NCBI RefSeq assembly: GCF_030915385.1
Contig: NZ_CP133268.1
Location: 496,001-560,000, forward strand
Reading direction: 5' to 3'
Length of the DNA: 64,000 bases
Source of the DNA: Neobacillus sp. PS3-12
Lineage (GTDB): Bacteria; Bacillota; Bacilli; Bacillales; Cytobacillaceae
Position 1 is the first letter of the stretch. Each line of letters opens with the position of its first letter. Under the pieces are notes generated by a model. The model was not told the origin of the DNA, ran no database searches, and saw only the letters and a list, made by a program, of their open reading frames with translations. Below are positions 8,895 to 18,824 of the stretch, piece by piece. Made by a program: the position numbers and the translations under genes.

Positions 8895-9218
8895 TCATAA
8901 AACTGTATCGATATAATTCCCATGACCCTTAATAATCGTAATCCCTTGCTTTTCTAACTCTTTCCATATTTTCCGATCAAGTTGAAATGGACCTCTTTTT
9001 TGCAATGAATTAACTTCGTTTTCAGATAATTTAACATGGTAATAGTGATCTTCTTTTTTTACCATTATTTCATAGTATGATAGTTTCAATAAAAAAACTT
9101 CGTAATTGTGATCCCATTCTATCAATTGCTGTTCGATTTCCTCAACAACATGCTTGATAAACTCTTCACCGCTATGATTATTAGACATATATCCTCTAGC
9201 AAACCCGTTTATATTCAT
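8895..9218 (-). CDS. Hypothetical protein (107 aa)
   Basis: A soluble, acidic protein with no recognised domain. ATG 9218 (MNINGFARGYMSNN) is chosen because AGGGGAG lies 8 nt before it. The longer frame, starting at 9287, has no ribosome site, and another ATG two codons upstream is too close to AGGGGAG. The middle reads as alternating strands and helices (YEVFLLKLSYYEIMVKKEDHYYHVKL), ending with GITIIKGHGNYIDTVL. It is a single gene between two terminator or promoter regions. Confidence 0.55.
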   Translation of the reverse strand: MNINGFARGYMSNNHSGEEFIKHVVEEIEQQLIEWDHNYEVFLLKLSYYEIMVKKEDHYYHVKLSENEVNSLQKRGPFQLDRKIWKELEKQGITIIKGHGNYIDTVL

Positions 9219-9455
9219 GCCCATTTCTCCCCTTTTGTTCTGTGGAAAATACCTGAGCCAGTTCTCTCGTCCACTCTTAATACCCATTTAATTACCTTTA
9301 TTATACAACCAGAAAACTTTACCAAACAACTTTTATTCCAAACATTTTCGGTTCGACATTATATATTTTCCTCTTATTTACAATAAATAAGAGATAATCG
9401 GCAAATGGGAAATTTTATAAAATTACAAATTATAATACTATTAAAATTTTTTGAG

Positions 9456-9485
9456 TTGACAAACATTGAATATTAACAATATTAT
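9456..9485 (+). promoter_or_regulatory. Predicted sigma-A promoter of the amino-acid ABC importer operon
   Basis: TTGACA at 9456-9461 and TATTAT at 9480-9485, separated by 18 bp. The -35 is perfect. The spacer contains the small palindrome AATATT-AAC-AATATT, which could be an operator. Confidence 0.6.
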
Positions 9486-9531
9486 AGAATTGTCGAATAT
9501 ATTGATATATTAACTGGATGGGGGTTTTATT

Positions 9532-10380
9532 TTGTTTACTAAAAAAATGTACGGGTCGCTATTACTAGCAGGGGTACTGACAACAGGTTTGTTGGCTGGT
9601 TGCGGCAGCAGTTCTAGTAAGACTGCATCAACTGATACTGCAAAGAAGGATACATCTTCAGCACAAACAATTAAAGTTGCAGCTGATACTACTTTTCCTC
9701 CATTTGAATCTGAAAAGGATGGAAAAGTCCAAGGGTTTGACATTGATATGATCAATGCAATTGCAAAGAAAGAAAATCTTAAAGTTGACCTTTCTACCAT
9801 GCAATTCACTGGACTCATACCAGCCCTACAAGCTAAATCAATTGATGTAGCCGTTGCGGGAATCACGATTAAGAAAAGCCGCTTAGCAGCTGTTGACTTT
9901 TCCAATGCTTACTACAAATCCGGGATTTCTGTCCTTACAAAAAAAAGCACATCTGCTAAAAGCTTAGATGACCTTAAAACAAAACTTGTTGCAACGAAAA
10001 AAGGGACATCCTCTGTTGATTTGTTAAAGTCTAAAGGAATTCCAGAGCAGAACATTAAGCAATACGACAATATCAACGATGCTTATAGTGCTCTTGCCAG
10101 TGGCGGTGCAGATGCTGTTGTCTTTGATACTCCAGTGAACCAAGATTATGCAAATACTCATAAGGATGTACATGCAATCCAGTCGATTCCAACTGGAGAG
10201 TATTACGGAATCGCTGTTGTAAAAAGTAATCCAGATTTATTGAAAAAAATCAATGACGGTTTAAAGGCAATTAAAGACGATGGCCAATATGCTAAACTAT
10301 TTGACAAATACTTTGGCGGGGATAAGAGTGGAGTTGTTAACGAAGAGCTTGCTCCAGATAAAGCTGCTTTAGACGAGTAA
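9532..10380 (+). CDS. Amino-acid ABC transporter substrate-binding lipoprotein (polar amino acid type)
   Basis: A 282-residue protein starting at TTG 9532, with GGGGG 7 nt upstream. It has a lipoprotein signal with lipobox LLAGC (Cys 24), then a Ser/Thr-rich linker. A family 3 extracellular solute-binding domain follows, with the signature GFDIDMINAIAKKENLKVDL and the ligand-site segment MQFTGLIPALQAKSIDVAVAGITI (about residues 75-120). It captures an amino acid outside the membrane and delivers it to the permease encoded next. The closest B. subtilis relatives by memory are the arginine-type ArtP/YqiX and glutamine-type GlnH; the substrate is not proven. First gene of a three-gene operon. 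Confidence 0.85.
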   Translation: MFTKKMYGSLLLAGVLTTGLLAGCGSSSSKTASTDTAKKDTSSAQTIKVAADTTFPPFESEKDGKVQGFDIDMINAIAKKENLKVDLSTMQFTGLIPALQAKSIDVAVAGITIKKSRLAAVDFSNAYYKSGISVLTKKSTSAKSLDDLKTKLVATKKGTSSVDLLKSKGIPEQNIKQYDNINDAYSALASGGADAVVFDTPVNQDYANTHKDVHAIQSIPTGEYYGIAVVKSNPDLLKKINDGLKAIKDDGQYAKLFDKYFGGDKSGVVNEELAPDKAALDE

Positions 10381-10406
10381 ATATTCACTGCTAATTTTAA
10401 ACATTC

Positions 10407-10438
10407 ATAGGGCGTAGCTCTCATGTGCTACGCCTATA
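10407..10438 (+). terminator. Intercistronic hairpin after the binding-protein gene
   Basis: GGCGTAGC (10411-10418) pairs with GCTACGCC (10427-10434), extended by ATAG/CTAT. There is no T run, so it is more likely an attenuating or RNA-stabilising stem. It would give more binding protein than permease, as is common in ABC importers. Confidence 0.55.
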
Positions 10439-10565
10439 CGTTTAGGAAAAATATATTATTCTAATAAAATATTTACTAATTTTCTAAACCCAACTTGATT
10501 CATACATCGGTCTTTTAGGCCCGCCACTCGGTGAGTTATTTCTATCATAAAGGGGGTATATTCCT

Positions 10566-11242
10566 TTGAATTCTTGGAGTATTATGGAACACGCTTTCCC
10601 TCAATTATTGCACGGTTTGGGGAGAACGGTTGAATTTTCTTTGATCGCTATTATATTTGCTAGTATTATCGGACTTATTGCTGCATTATGCAAGCTTTCT
10701 CGTTTTAAAGTGTTAAGGGGAATCAGCTGGGTATATGTTGAAATATTCCGCGGAACCCCGTTATTAGTACAATTACTTTTTATCGCATTAGGATTGCCAA
10801 CGATTATTCCATTAAATAAATGGTTTGGATCAGATGTTTATCCTTATATCGCTGCAGCAATCGGACTCGCTTTAAATGAAGGAGCTTATATTACTGAAAT
10901 TATCCGCGCAGGTATTTTAGGCGTGGACCGCGGGCAAAGTGAAGCGGCACATAGTATTGGTATGACTCGCACACAGGCGATGATTCATATTATTTTGCCG
11001 CAGGCCTTTAAGAGAATGATTCCACCATTGGTCAATCAATTTGCACAAACAATCAAGGATACATCATTGTTAGCTCCGATTGCGATCGTTGAACTGCTGT
11101 ACACGGGCAAATTATTATCGCTGAAAACTTTGCTGGTTTTCAAATTTATGGTGAAGTAGCCATTTTGTATCTTGTCGTAATTTTCTCACTTACACGCTTT
11201 GCCGGCTATCTAGAGAGGAGGTTGCAAATTGATAAACGTTGA
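10566..11242 (+). pseudogene. Amino-acid ABC transporter permease (HisM/GlnP family), frameshifted
   Basis: About 225 codons from TTG 10566 (AGGGGG about 9 nt upstream). The membrane permease has the expected TMs, the 'IFRGTPLLVQL' motif and the EAA loop (EAAHSIGMTRTQAMIHIILPQAF) that contacts the ATPase. After TGKL the frame is lost at about 11112-11113, where one base is missing. The next frame continues perfectly with IIAENFAGFQIYGEVAILY to a stop at 11242, overlapping the ATPase gene by 14 nt. As written, the product lacks its last membrane segment. A single-base sequence error is the simplest explanation. Confidence 0.8.
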
Positions 11243-11954
11243 ACATTTAAAAAAATCGTTTGGTCATATTGAAGTCTTAAAAGATGTGACGGTTGAAATC
11301 CAGCCGCAGGAAGTGGTTGTCGTAATCGGACCTTCCGGCAGTGGAAAAAGTACCTTTCTCCGCTGCTTAAATGGGCTGGAACAAGCAACAGGTGGAACAA
11401 TCACGATCTCTGGTACAGAAATCACCCACTCAAAAGTCAATATCCACAAAGTTTGCCAAAAAGTCGGGATGGTTTTTCAACGATTTAACTTGTTCCATCA
11501 TTTAACGGTGCTTGATAATATTACAATGGGCCCACGTAAAGTATTAAAAATGCCAAAAGAAGAAAGTGAGAAGTTTGCCCGTCAGCTTCTCGAAAAAGTT
11601 GGATTGGCACATAAAGAAAATAGCTATCCAGATGAGTTATCCGGAGGTCAGCAGCAGCGGGTTGCGATTGCCCGTGCGCTTGCAATGAAACCAGAAGTCA
11701 TGTTATTTGATGAACCGACTTCAGCACTGGATCCCGAGATGGTGGGAGAAGTGTTAAAGGTTATGCAGGACTTGGCAAAAGAAGGCATGACCATGGTTGT
11801 CGTAACCCATGAAATGGGCTTTGCCAAAGAAGTCGGCGACCGAGTGTTATTTATGGATGAAGGTACCATTATTGAACAAGGAAAACCTGAAGAGATGTTT
11901 CGATCACCAAAGAGCGAGAGAACAAAAAGTTTTCTTGGCAAGATATTACATTAA
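11229..11954 (+). CDS. Amino-acid ABC transporter ATP-binding protein (ArtM/GlnQ type)
   Basis: A 241-residue ATPase with Walker [10 protein letters not shown] (about residues 36-44), Q-loop [11 protein letters not shown], signature [15 protein letters not shown], Walker [14 protein letters not shown] and switch His in VVVTHEMGF. It starts at TTG 11229 with AGGAGG 7 nt upstream and overlaps the end of the permease frame. It energises uptake of the amino acid bound by the upstream lipoprotein and is the last gene of the operon, followed by a strong terminator. Confidence 0.9.
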   Translation: MINVEHLKKSFGHIEVLKDVTVEIQPQEVVVVIGPSGSGKSTFLRCLNGLEQATGGTITISGTEITHSKVNIHKVCQKVGMVFQRFNLFHHLTVLDNITMGPRKVLKMPKEESEKFARQLLEKVGLAHKENSYPDELSGGQQQRVAIARALAMKPEVMLFDEPTSALDPEMVGEVLKVMQDLAKEGMTMVVVTHEMGFAKEVGDRVLFMDEGTIIEQGKPEEMFRSPKSERTKSFLGKILH

Positions 11955-11967
11955 AAATCATGATTTA

Positions 11968-12022
11968 AAAAAGATGATCGGCATTTTCGAAAAAAACCGA
12001 AATGCCGATCATCTTTTTAATT
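11968..12022. terminator. Strong bidirectional terminator
   Basis: AAAAGATGATCGGCATTTCG-type arms of about 20 bp pair across an 8-nt loop, with A and T runs on either side. It ends both the ABC importer operon and the convergent MFS gene. Confidence 0.85.
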
Positions 12023-12025
12023 TTG

Positions 12026-13534
12026 CTATTGTAATTGTGGAACTTTCTTTATTTCCTTTTTACGAACAGGAACGGTCTCCTCACCATTTGGTTTGCTGTT
12101 CCGTATAAAGAAAGACAAAATAAAAGCTGCGATCGTCAGATAGGTTGCAACCATAAAGGCGTCATTAATTCCCATAACCGTTCCTTGCTTAATTGCCAAA
12201 GCCATATGAACCTTATCGGTCGGTAAGATTGCGTTTTGTTTCATGATCGTTTTAAGATGGCTTTCTCCGTTATTCGTCATAATGGAAACAAAAAAGGCCA
12301 TTCCCACTGCTCCAGCCACCATCCGGAGTGTATTAACCATGGCGGTACCATATTTATTCAAACTAAGACCTAGATCGTTAAGACCAGCCGTAAAGATTGG
12401 CATCATCAAGATTGACATTCCAAACATTCTGACTGTATAAACCCATAATACGTAGGAAAATGGAGTGTTCGTTTGGAGCCTTGTCAGAGCAAATGTAGTT
12501 AAAATGGTAATGGCTAACCCGATAATTGCTAGCCATCTAGCTCCAAATTTATCAAATAGCTTTCCTGTAATTGGCGACATGATCCCCATCACTACACCGC
12601 CTGGTAACATCATAAACCCTGCTTCGAGCGGGCTAAAGCCATGAATGGTCTGCATATAGATTGGCATTAGAATCATTCCCGAAAACATCGCCATTGTAAC
12701 AATGACGTTAATAACGGTTGTTAACGTAAACATCTTGTATTTGAAAATCCGAAATTCAAGAAGAGGATGATGAACAGTCAGCTGGCGCCAAACGAACAAA
12801 ATTAAACTAACACCACCAATAATAAACAAGCTGACTACCTCTGGATCCCTCCACCCTTTCGTACCTCCTGTAGCAAAGCTATAGAGAATTCCGCCAAAGC
12901 CAATCGTTGATAAAATTACCCCAAGGACATCCAGCTTCGGCCGGCTCGTTTCTGTTACGTTTTTTACAAGAAAAATAGCAATAATAAAGTCCAAAAGTGC
13001 AATTGGGGCAATCACATAGAAGATCAAGCGCCATGAATAGGTCTCAATAATCCATCCAGCCCATGTTGGTCCTACCGCTGGTGCAAAGTTCAACGCTACC
13101 CCAAAAATCCCCATTGCAAACCCGCGTCGCACAATAGGAAATATCGTGAAAATCACATTTGTTATTAATGGAAAAAGGATCCCTGCGCCGATTGCCTGGA
13201 CCACTCGAGCCATTAATAAAATGGGAAATGTAGCTGCTGTTGCACAGATAAAGGTTCCGATGGCAAATACACCCATGGAAAAAAGGAACAACTGCCTTGT
13301 TGTAAATCGTTCCATTAAAAAAGCCGTAATGGGAATGACGATTCCGTTTGTTAACATGAAAATCGTACTCAGCCAATTGGCAGTAACGGCGGAAATTTTA
13401 AAATAATCCATGATTTGGGGCAGTGCTACATTTATGACCGTTTGATTTAAAAACGCAACAAAAGCACCCGCGAGCATGACTGCAAATATTGGTGCTGTTC
13501 GTATTGCTATCTTTGAAACTTTCGTGTTGACCAA
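12026..13534 (-). CDS. MFS multidrug efflux transporter, DHA2 (EmrB/QacA) family
   Basis: A 502-residue protein with about 14 membrane segments. Motif A-like and motif C-type sequences are visible (NQTVINVALPQIM near the start; GVALNFAPAVGPTWAGWI). Proton-driven export of drugs or dyes is the usual role. The start is set at TTG 13534 because AGGAGG precedes it by 7 nt and translation from there gives MVNTKVSKIAIR. The longer frame from 13639 has no ribosome site and adds an atypical 35 residues. No TetR/MarR regulator lies beside it. Confidence 0.8.
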   Translation of the reverse strand: MVNTKVSKIAIRTAPIFAVMLAGAFVAFLNQTVINVALPQIMDYFKISAVTANWLSTIFMLTNGIVIPITAFLMERFTTRQLFLFSMGVFAIGTFICATAATFPILLMARVVQAIGAGILFPLITNVIFTIFPIVRRGFAMGIFGVALNFAPAVGPTWAGWIIETYSWRLIFYVIAPIALLDFIIAIFLVKNVTETSRPKLDVLGVILSTIGFGGILYSFATGGTKGWRDPEVVSLFIIGGVSLILFVWRQLTVHHPLLEFRIFKYKMFTLTTVINVIVTMAMFSGMILMPIYMQTIHGFSPLEAGFMMLPGGVVMGIMSPITGKLFDKFGARWLAIIGLAITILTTFALTRLQTNTPFSYVLWVYTVRMFGMSILMMPIFTAGLNDLGLSLNKYGTAMVNTLRMVAGAVGMAFFVSIMTNNGESHLKTIMKQNAILPTDKVHMALAIKQGTVMGINDAFMVATYLTIAAFILSFFIRNSKPNGEETVPVRKKEIKKVPQLQ

Positions 13535-13742
13535 AAAAATTCCTCCTTGAGGGCGCTGATAAAGTACTTGATGATATTTTTCATATATATTATGTTCAAG
13601 CCATTTTTTAAATATAATTTGTCCTCTGATTGAGTGCAAGCAAAGTGGCTTGAGGAAAGAAAAATTATTTTAATTTCCTTCGTGTAAAATCTGTTAAAAT
13701 ATAGGAAGCATCACATCATTTCTATTCTAAGGAGATGGCTTT

Positions 13743-14504
13743 ATGGTAACAGGCATGATTATCCCTATAATTGCGATCTTTTTATTAATCATTCTTTTTT
13801 TCAGCACGATTCGGATTATTCAGCAATACGAGCAAGCAGTCGTCCTTCGTTTAGGACGCTATTCCAGATCGCTTGAGCCTGGCATCCATTTTATTATCCC
13901 GCTCATTGAAAGTGTACGAAAAATTGATATGCGGATTCGAGTAGAAAATGTTGAAAATCAAGACATTATTACCAAAGACAGTGTCCCGGTTACCTTGAAT
14001 GCAGTTGTTTACTATCAAGTTGTGAATGCCCAAAAAGCGCTTCTTGATGTTGAAAACTACCGAAAAGCCACTTCAACCTTAGCTCAAACGATACTTCGTT
14101 CAAACTTGGGTGCACACACGATGTCAGAAATGCTGACCGAACAAAAGAAATTAGATGATTTGCTGCGAAAAGAGCTAGATCAAGCAACAGAACCATGGGG
14201 AATTAAGGTAACGGGGGTCGAAATACGATCAATGGATCTCCCAGAAGGACTAAGACGTGCCATGGCAAAAGAGGCAGAAGCTGAACGTGAAAGAGTGGCG
14301 AAGGTTATTGCTGCTAAAGGAGAGTTTGAAGCGGCTGAAAAGCTGGCCGAAGCTGCAGAAGTCATCAGTAAGCAGCCTGCAGCGATGCAACTGCGTATGC
14401 TGCAAACCATGACAGAAATTGCTGCAGAAAAAAACAGCACTATTCTTTTCCCTTTTGACGCTACTTCAGGACTTGCAAGTTTATTTGGAAAAGAACAAAA
14501 ATAA
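13743..14504 (+). CDS. Slipin (stomatin/SPFH-domain membrane protein)
   Basis: A 253-residue protein: one N-terminal hairpin-like hydrophobic segment (residues 3-23), then the SPFH/Band 7 domain (QQYEQAVVLRLGRYSRSLEPG, VENVENQDIITKDSVPVTLNAVVYY). An Ala/Glu-rich coiled coil (about 165-215) drives oligomer formation. These proteins organise membrane microdomains; bacterial slipins often pair with an NfeD-type partner, but none is encoded here. AAGGAG precedes ATG 13743. It is monocistronic, with a terminator at 14513-14557. Confidence 0.85.
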   Translation: MVTGMIIPIIAIFLLIILFFSTIRIIQQYEQAVVLRLGRYSRSLEPGIHFIIPLIESVRKIDMRIRVENVENQDIITKDSVPVTLNAVVYYQVVNAQKALLDVENYRKATSTLAQTILRSNLGAHTMSEMLTEQKKLDDLLRKELDQATEPWGIKVTGVEIRSMDLPEGLRRAMAKEAEAERERVAKVIAAKGEFEAAEKLAEAAEVISKQPAAMQLRMLQTMTEIAAEKNSTILFPFDATSGLASLFGKEQK

Positions 14505-14512
14505 AACGAATC

Positions 14513-14557
14513 TTAAAAAGGTAAAGTTGATCCATATTCAACCTTACCTTTCTTTTT
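14513..14557 (+). terminator. Rho-independent terminator after slipin gene
   Basis: GGTAAAGTTGA pairs (one mismatch) with TCAACCTTACC around a short loop, followed by a T run. Confidence 0.7.
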
Positions 14558-14664
14558 TATGTATTTAAATAACCTGTTTTTCCGTTTATTTCCCCTCTAT
14601 TTTACACATATTATCGAAGAATGATGTTTGCGTAACTATGTTGTAACGAAGGGGTGGACGAATC

Positions 14665-15741
14665 ATGCAATGCCCGAATTGTGACTATTCGAATCGGAAA
14701 GAAGTTAGGCTCTGTTTAAAATGCGGCCATGAATTTGCTAGCATAAACAATAACGAACAAGACCCAAACAGTTTATTTTATGAGTTTTCACAGCTTGTCG
14801 ATGGGCTCCCAATGCACCAACGATCGGTTAAACCCAAATTTCAAAATATATTTTCACGAGTCTTTCGAATGCATAGTGATGTTGAAGCTGAACGACTTTT
14901 TATTGTCGGAACCTCTTTAACCACTCCCACTCTTGATGAAGTAGTGGCTACATGGCCCAAACCATGGCTTTTTACAAGAGTTTTCCTTTTCGCACTTTTC
15001 GCTTACCTTGGGTTGTACGTGGGTGTCAGTTTGTTTGGTAATATCAATTTTATCCCTGGCCTCATCATAATTGGTTCCTTTGCTGTTCCCTTTACTACAC
15101 TGATTTTCTTCTGGGAAATGAACGCTCCTCAGAATATTGCCATCTATAAAATTGTTTATGTGGTGTTAATCGGGGGGATCCTCTCGTTGTTGTTGGCTGT
15201 AATATTTTATGATATTCTGCGTCATAACATCAATCCTGTCACGATTGGAATCGTCGAAGAACTTTCCAAGGTGGTTGCTGTTATCTTTTTTGTACGCCCG
15301 CTGAAATATAAATATATCCTTAATGGCTTGCTTCTAGGGGCAGCCATTGGAGTAGGTTTCGCTGCCTTTGAAACGGCAGGATATGCTTTACGGGCACTGC
15401 TTTCTAACAGCTACCACATGCTTTATTACACGATCATCTGGCGCAGTATTTTTTCTCCAGGTGGGCACGTTGCCTGGGGAGCTATAGCGGGAGCGGCACT
15501 CTGCAGGGTTCAAGGAGATTCGAAATTACAGTTTAACATGTTATTTAAGCCTAAATTTTTCCTTTTCTTTGTTTTAGTTGTGGCCTTTCATGCCCTCTGG
15601 GATTCTCCTTGGATCAGTAATTATCCAATCGGACAGCTTTTCCTCATGATCCTATCCTGGGTGATCGTTTTCAGAATGATCAAAATGGGTCTAAATGAAA
15701 TTAATGAAAAGAAAAGAAATTTTACTACTACCGCAAGATAA
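14665..15741 (+). CDS. PrsW-family intramembrane protease with N-terminal zinc ribbon
   Basis: A 358-residue protein. The first 20 residues carry two CxxC pairs (CPNCDYS...CLKCGHEF), a zinc ribbon. The rest has about eight hydrophobic segments with the PrsW signature: GIVEELSKVVAVIFF (paired Glu then Lys), GAAIGVGFAAFETAGYA, HVAWGAIAGA and VVAFHALWDSP. PrsW in B. subtilis makes the first cut in anti-sigma-W factor RsiW. Family members are glutamic-type proteases; this one differs from canonical PrsW by its length and zinc ribbon, so its target is unknown. AAGGGG lies upstream of ATG 14665. It lies next to a slipin gene, but each has its own terminator. Confidence 0.75.
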   Translation: MQCPNCDYSNRKEVRLCLKCGHEFASINNNEQDPNSLFYEFSQLVDGLPMHQRSVKPKFQNIFSRVFRMHSDVEAERLFIVGTSLTTPTLDEVVATWPKPWLFTRVFLFALFAYLGLYVGVSLFGNINFIPGLIIIGSFAVPFTTLIFFWEMNAPQNIAIYKIVYVVLIGGILSLLLAVIFYDILRHNINPVTIGIVEELSKVVAVIFFVRPLKYKYILNGLLLGAAIGVGFAAFETAGYALRALLSNSYHMLYYTIIWRSIFSPGGHVAWGAIAGAALCRVQGDSKLQFNMLFKPKFFLFFVLVVAFHALWDSPWISNYPIGQLFLMILSWVIVFRMIKMGLNEINEKKRNFTTTAR

Positions 15742-15776
15742 TTATTAGAGTTCATTTCTAAGATTGAAAAAAATGA

Positions 15777-15805
15777 AGCAGCTGCCAAAATATTTTTTGG
15801 CAGCT
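15777..15805 (+). terminator. Rho-independent terminator after PrsW-like gene
   Basis: AGCTGCCAAAA pairs with TTGGCAGCT around an AT loop and is followed by five T. Confidence 0.8.
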
Positions 15806-16074
15806 CTTTTTATTCTTTAGTGAAAAAGTACTAGTGAAAGTCTATGCATAAATAATTCACCAAGACGAATTCCCTATCACCTTTTACTTATTTTTTTAAT
15901 TATTTTAATTTCACACAAAATAATGGTTAATATTAATTTAATTGTGTTAATATAAATAAAATTATGGCATTATTTAGTAAATGTTAGATAATCTATCATC
16001 ATTTGTTAACTAACAACCATTAATTTAGTGATAATTTTGTAAAATTTTACCTCAATTTGTGACAACCATCGGCT
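15806..16074. other. AT-rich intergenic region upstream of the esterase gene
   Basis: About 270 bp of very AT-rich sequence with many short T and A runs. I see no gene, riboswitch or clear -35/-10 pair. It should contain the esterase promoter. Confidence 0.4.
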
Positions 16075-17484
16075 GTGAATGAGAAAATAAGTAAACGGAT
16101 GGTGAGTGCTTTGGGAAAATTTCATGATTATATCTTTCAAGGTTTTAAATATAAACTTTTTATTCCAAAAACATATAAAGCAAAGAAAGATACACCGTTA
16201 GTGGTAATGCTGCATGGCTGCGGGCAAGATCCAGATGATTTTGCTGAAGGTACAAAAATGAACGCACTTGCAGAGCAAGAAAATTTTCTTGTCCTCTACC
16301 CTAACATGAATCACCTGTTTAATCCTTCTGATCCAGCTGGTTATAACCCTTTTGGCTGCTGGAACTGGTTTTTAGATAAAAATCAGCACCGTGGGCAAGG
16401 GCACCCCAAATTAATTTTTGAAATTATTGAAGAAGTGAAAAGAGGATACCATATTGACGCAAATCAGGTGTTTGCTGCTGGTTTATCTGCTGGAGGGTCT
16501 CTAGCTTGTATCCTCGGGGTTACCTATCCTGATGTCTTTAGTGCGATCGGCATTTGTTCGGGATTAGCCTATGACGCTGCAAATGTCTTTTTTCTGACAG
16601 ACCCTATGGCAGAGGATGCTAAAAAAAGTATGGAAAAAGGTGTACCTGATCCCTACGTATGCGGGAATAATGCTTTTGCCGAAATGGGAGAGTTTAAGAA
16701 AAAAATGAGAGTCATTGTATTCCATGGCATTTGTGATACAACGGTTCATCCGATAAACGGCCAGCAGGTTATCACCCAGTGGGTTCAAACCAACTTTTTG
16801 GTCGAAGGCGGCATAGGAAATGTTGAAGTAACACCTTCTAAAATCAATGCTGGTATTATCGGTGGAAAAAGCTTTACCCAGCATATTTTCAGCGACGACA
16901 GCAGTGAACCCTTATTGGAACTTTGGATGGTTGATAAAATGGGACATGTATGGTCCGGTGGAAGTCCAAATGGATCCTATACTGACCCCTCAGGTCCAAA
17001 TGCTTCAGAAATAATGTGGAGGTTCTTTACTAAAAGTCAACAACTTCAGAATGAAAAAAAAGCTTCAAAACAGGTTGCAAAAAAAGATGTAGGAGCAACT
17101 TTGAACGTACAGGTTGAAACATCAAGAAACCTACCCGTTGAACTGGTCCAATTATCAGATCCTGCTTCAGCAGAACCGTTCGTTCAAATTCAGGCCCAGC
17201 CACCTTTCGATCAGCCAATCCTTTCATCAGAACTGTTACCAAACGAGATACATGTATCTGCCTCAGAGCACCCTGTCATTTCCCCAGACGATTCAGATGA
17301 TATAACACCCATACACACTGAAGGGCAGTCTTCTGTTCATATGCCTATCCCATCATCAAATGATAATCAGGAAAGCAAAACAAGCATCGAATCATCGATT
17401 CAACCTGTGAATCAATCACCAGACAAACCAAAAAAGAAGATGTTTTTTACCCTTCTTTCAAAATTCACAAAAATAAAAAGATGA
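16075..17484 (+). CDS. PHB-depolymerase-family esterase with a disordered C-terminal tail
   Basis: A 469-residue alpha/beta-hydrolase of the LpqC/PHB-depolymerase type. Oxyanion/early motif LVVMLHGCGQDPDDFAEGT, nucleophile GLSAGGS (Ser about 144), acid region HGICDTTVHP and His region GHVWSGGSPNGSYTD are all present. There is no signal peptide, so it is probably intracellular; the substrate could be polyhydroxyalkanoate oligomers or other esters. After about residue 330 the chain becomes a low-complexity Gln/Pro/Ser-rich tail ending in a basic segment, which is not part of the enzyme fold. The start is uncertain: GTG 16075 gives the longest frame, but no good ribosome site is seen, and ATG 16099 is possible. 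Confidence 0.75.
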   Translation: MNEKISKRMVSALGKFHDYIFQGFKYKLFIPKTYKAKKDTPLVVMLHGCGQDPDDFAEGTKMNALAEQENFLVLYPNMNHLFNPSDPAGYNPFGCWNWFLDKNQHRGQGHPKLIFEIIEEVKRGYHIDANQVFAAGLSAGGSLACILGVTYPDVFSAIGICSGLAYDAANVFFLTDPMAEDAKKSMEKGVPDPYVCGNNAFAEMGEFKKKMRVIVFHGICDTTVHPINGQQVITQWVQTNFLVEGGIGNVEVTPSKINAGIIGGKSFTQHIFSDDSSEPLLELWMVDKMGHVWSGGSPNGSYTDPSGPNASEIMWRFFTKSQQLQNEKKASKQVAKKDVGATLNVQVETSRNLPVELVQLSDPASAEPFVQIQAQPPFDQPILSSELLPNEIHVSASEHPVISPDDSDDITPIHTEGQSSVHMPIPSSNDNQESKTSIESSIQPVNQSPDKPKKKMFFTLLSKFTKIKR

Positions 17485-17486
17485 AA

Positions 17487-17515
17487 TAAAGCCGCCAATT
17501 TCTGACGGCTTTTTC
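17487..17515. terminator. Bidirectional terminator between esterase and fabF
   Basis: AAAGCCGCCA pairs with TGACGGCTTT around a 5-nt loop and is followed by a T run. It separates two convergent genes. Confidence 0.7.
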
Positions 17516-17518
17516 CTG

Positions 17519-18775
17519 TTAATGAAGTACGATGTCTCTTGTGAATTTTTTAAAAATCAATGTTGCATTATGACCCCCAAAGCCTAATGAATTGGATAAT
17601 ACAACCTCAATATCCTTCTTTTTGGCCTCATTTGGGACATAATCTAAATCAAGGTCTTCGTCCGGTGTTTCATAATTGATTGTTGGCGGGAGGATTCCTT
17701 CTTTGATGGCAAGGAGAGAAAAAATCGCTTCAATAGCACCCGCTGCCCCTAACAAATGACCTGTCATCGATTTCGTTGAACTTACTGATAAGCGATAGGA
17801 ATGTTCATTGAAAACCTTTTTAATTGCGATTGTTTCATATAAATCATTATAATACGTCGATGTACCATGAGCATTGATATAATCGACTTCTTCAGGGGTA
17901 ATACCGGCATCCGCCAATGCTATTTTCATTGACCGTTGTGCCCCTTCCCCTTCTGGGGCAGGCGTCGTGATATGGTGGGCATCCCCCGTCGAGCCATAGC
18001 CAATTATTTCTCCATATATTTTTGCATTTCGTGCTAACGCATGCTCTAATTCCTCTAGTATTAAAATCCCTGCTCCTTCGCCCATGACAAAACCATCACG
18101 ATTCTTATCAAACGGCCTGCTTGCTTTGTTCGGATCGGGATTTTTCGAAAGTGCCGTCATATTTGAAAAACCAGCCACTGTCATTCCTGTGATGGTTGAC
18201 TCTGTTCCCCCGGCGATCATAATGTCAGCATCACCATTTTGAATCGCATGGAAGGCATCACCGATGGAATTTGCACCCGAAGCACATGCTGTAACTGAAC
18301 AATTGTTGATTCCTTTTGCCCCAAGTTCAATCGAAACCTGCCCTGCTGCCATATCCGGGATCAACATCGGAATCGTAAACGGATTAACCCTTCTTTGGCC
18401 TTTTTCAGTAAACTTTAGAAATTGTTCCTCGAATTCACCCAAGCCGCCAATTCCGGACCCGATCCAAACACCTACACGTTCAGGTGAAATATCCTCACCA
18501 ATGCGCAGCCCTGCATCTTGAACAGCCATTTTACTTGCCGCAACTGCAAACTGAGTGAAGCGCCCGACTCTTCTCGTTTCTTTTCTATCCATGTATTCTT
18601 CCGGTGCAAAACCCTTCACTTCTGCCGCAATTTTCACATCTACTTTTTCTACATCAAACCTGGTTGCAGGGCCAATTCCAGAAACACCCTTTTTTATTTG
18701 TTCCCAAGTTGTAAAAGCATCATTTCCCAGTGGTGTGACGGCCCCAATTCCAGTAATCGCAATTCTTTTTTTCAT
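17519..18775 (-). CDS. fabF: 3-oxoacyl-[acyl-carrier-protein] synthase II
   Basis: A 418-residue condensing enzyme that elongates acyl-ACP with malonyl-ACP in fatty-acid synthesis. The start ATG 18775 gives the typical [19 protein letters not shown]. The catalytic Cys lies in [14 protein letters not shown] and the two His in [11 protein letters not shown] and [22 protein letters not shown] closes the protein. Gene length matches Bacillus FabF. It stands alone rather than behind fabH. The IS607-like element ends only about 50 bp upstream of its start, so its native promoter may have been replaced or lost; only a weak AGCAGAG-type ribosome site is seen. It could be a second fabF copy. Confidence 0.9.
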   Translation of the reverse strand: MKKRIAITGIGAVTPLGNDAFTTWEQIKKGVSGIGPATRFDVEKVDVKIAAEVKGFAPEEYMDRKETRRVGRFTQFAVAASKMAVQDAGLRIGEDISPERVGVWIGSGIGGLGEFEEQFLKFTEKGQRRVNPFTIPMLIPDMAAGQVSIELGAKGINNCSVTACASGANSIGDAFHAIQNGDADIMIAGGTESTITGMTVAGFSNMTALSKNPDPNKASRPFDKNRDGFVMGEGAGILILEELEHALARNAKIYGEIIGYGSTGDAHHITTPAPEGEGAQRSMKIALADAGITPEEVDYINAHGTSTYYNDLYETIAIKKVFNEHSYRLSVSSTKSMTGHLLGAAGAIEAIFSLLAIKEGILPPTINYETPDEDLDLDYVPNEAKKKDIEVVLSNSLGFGGHNATLIFKKFTRDIVLH

Positions 18776-18824
18776 ATGATGTTCTCTGCTACTAAAAACA
18801 TAAACAAATGTCATCATTTATTTA

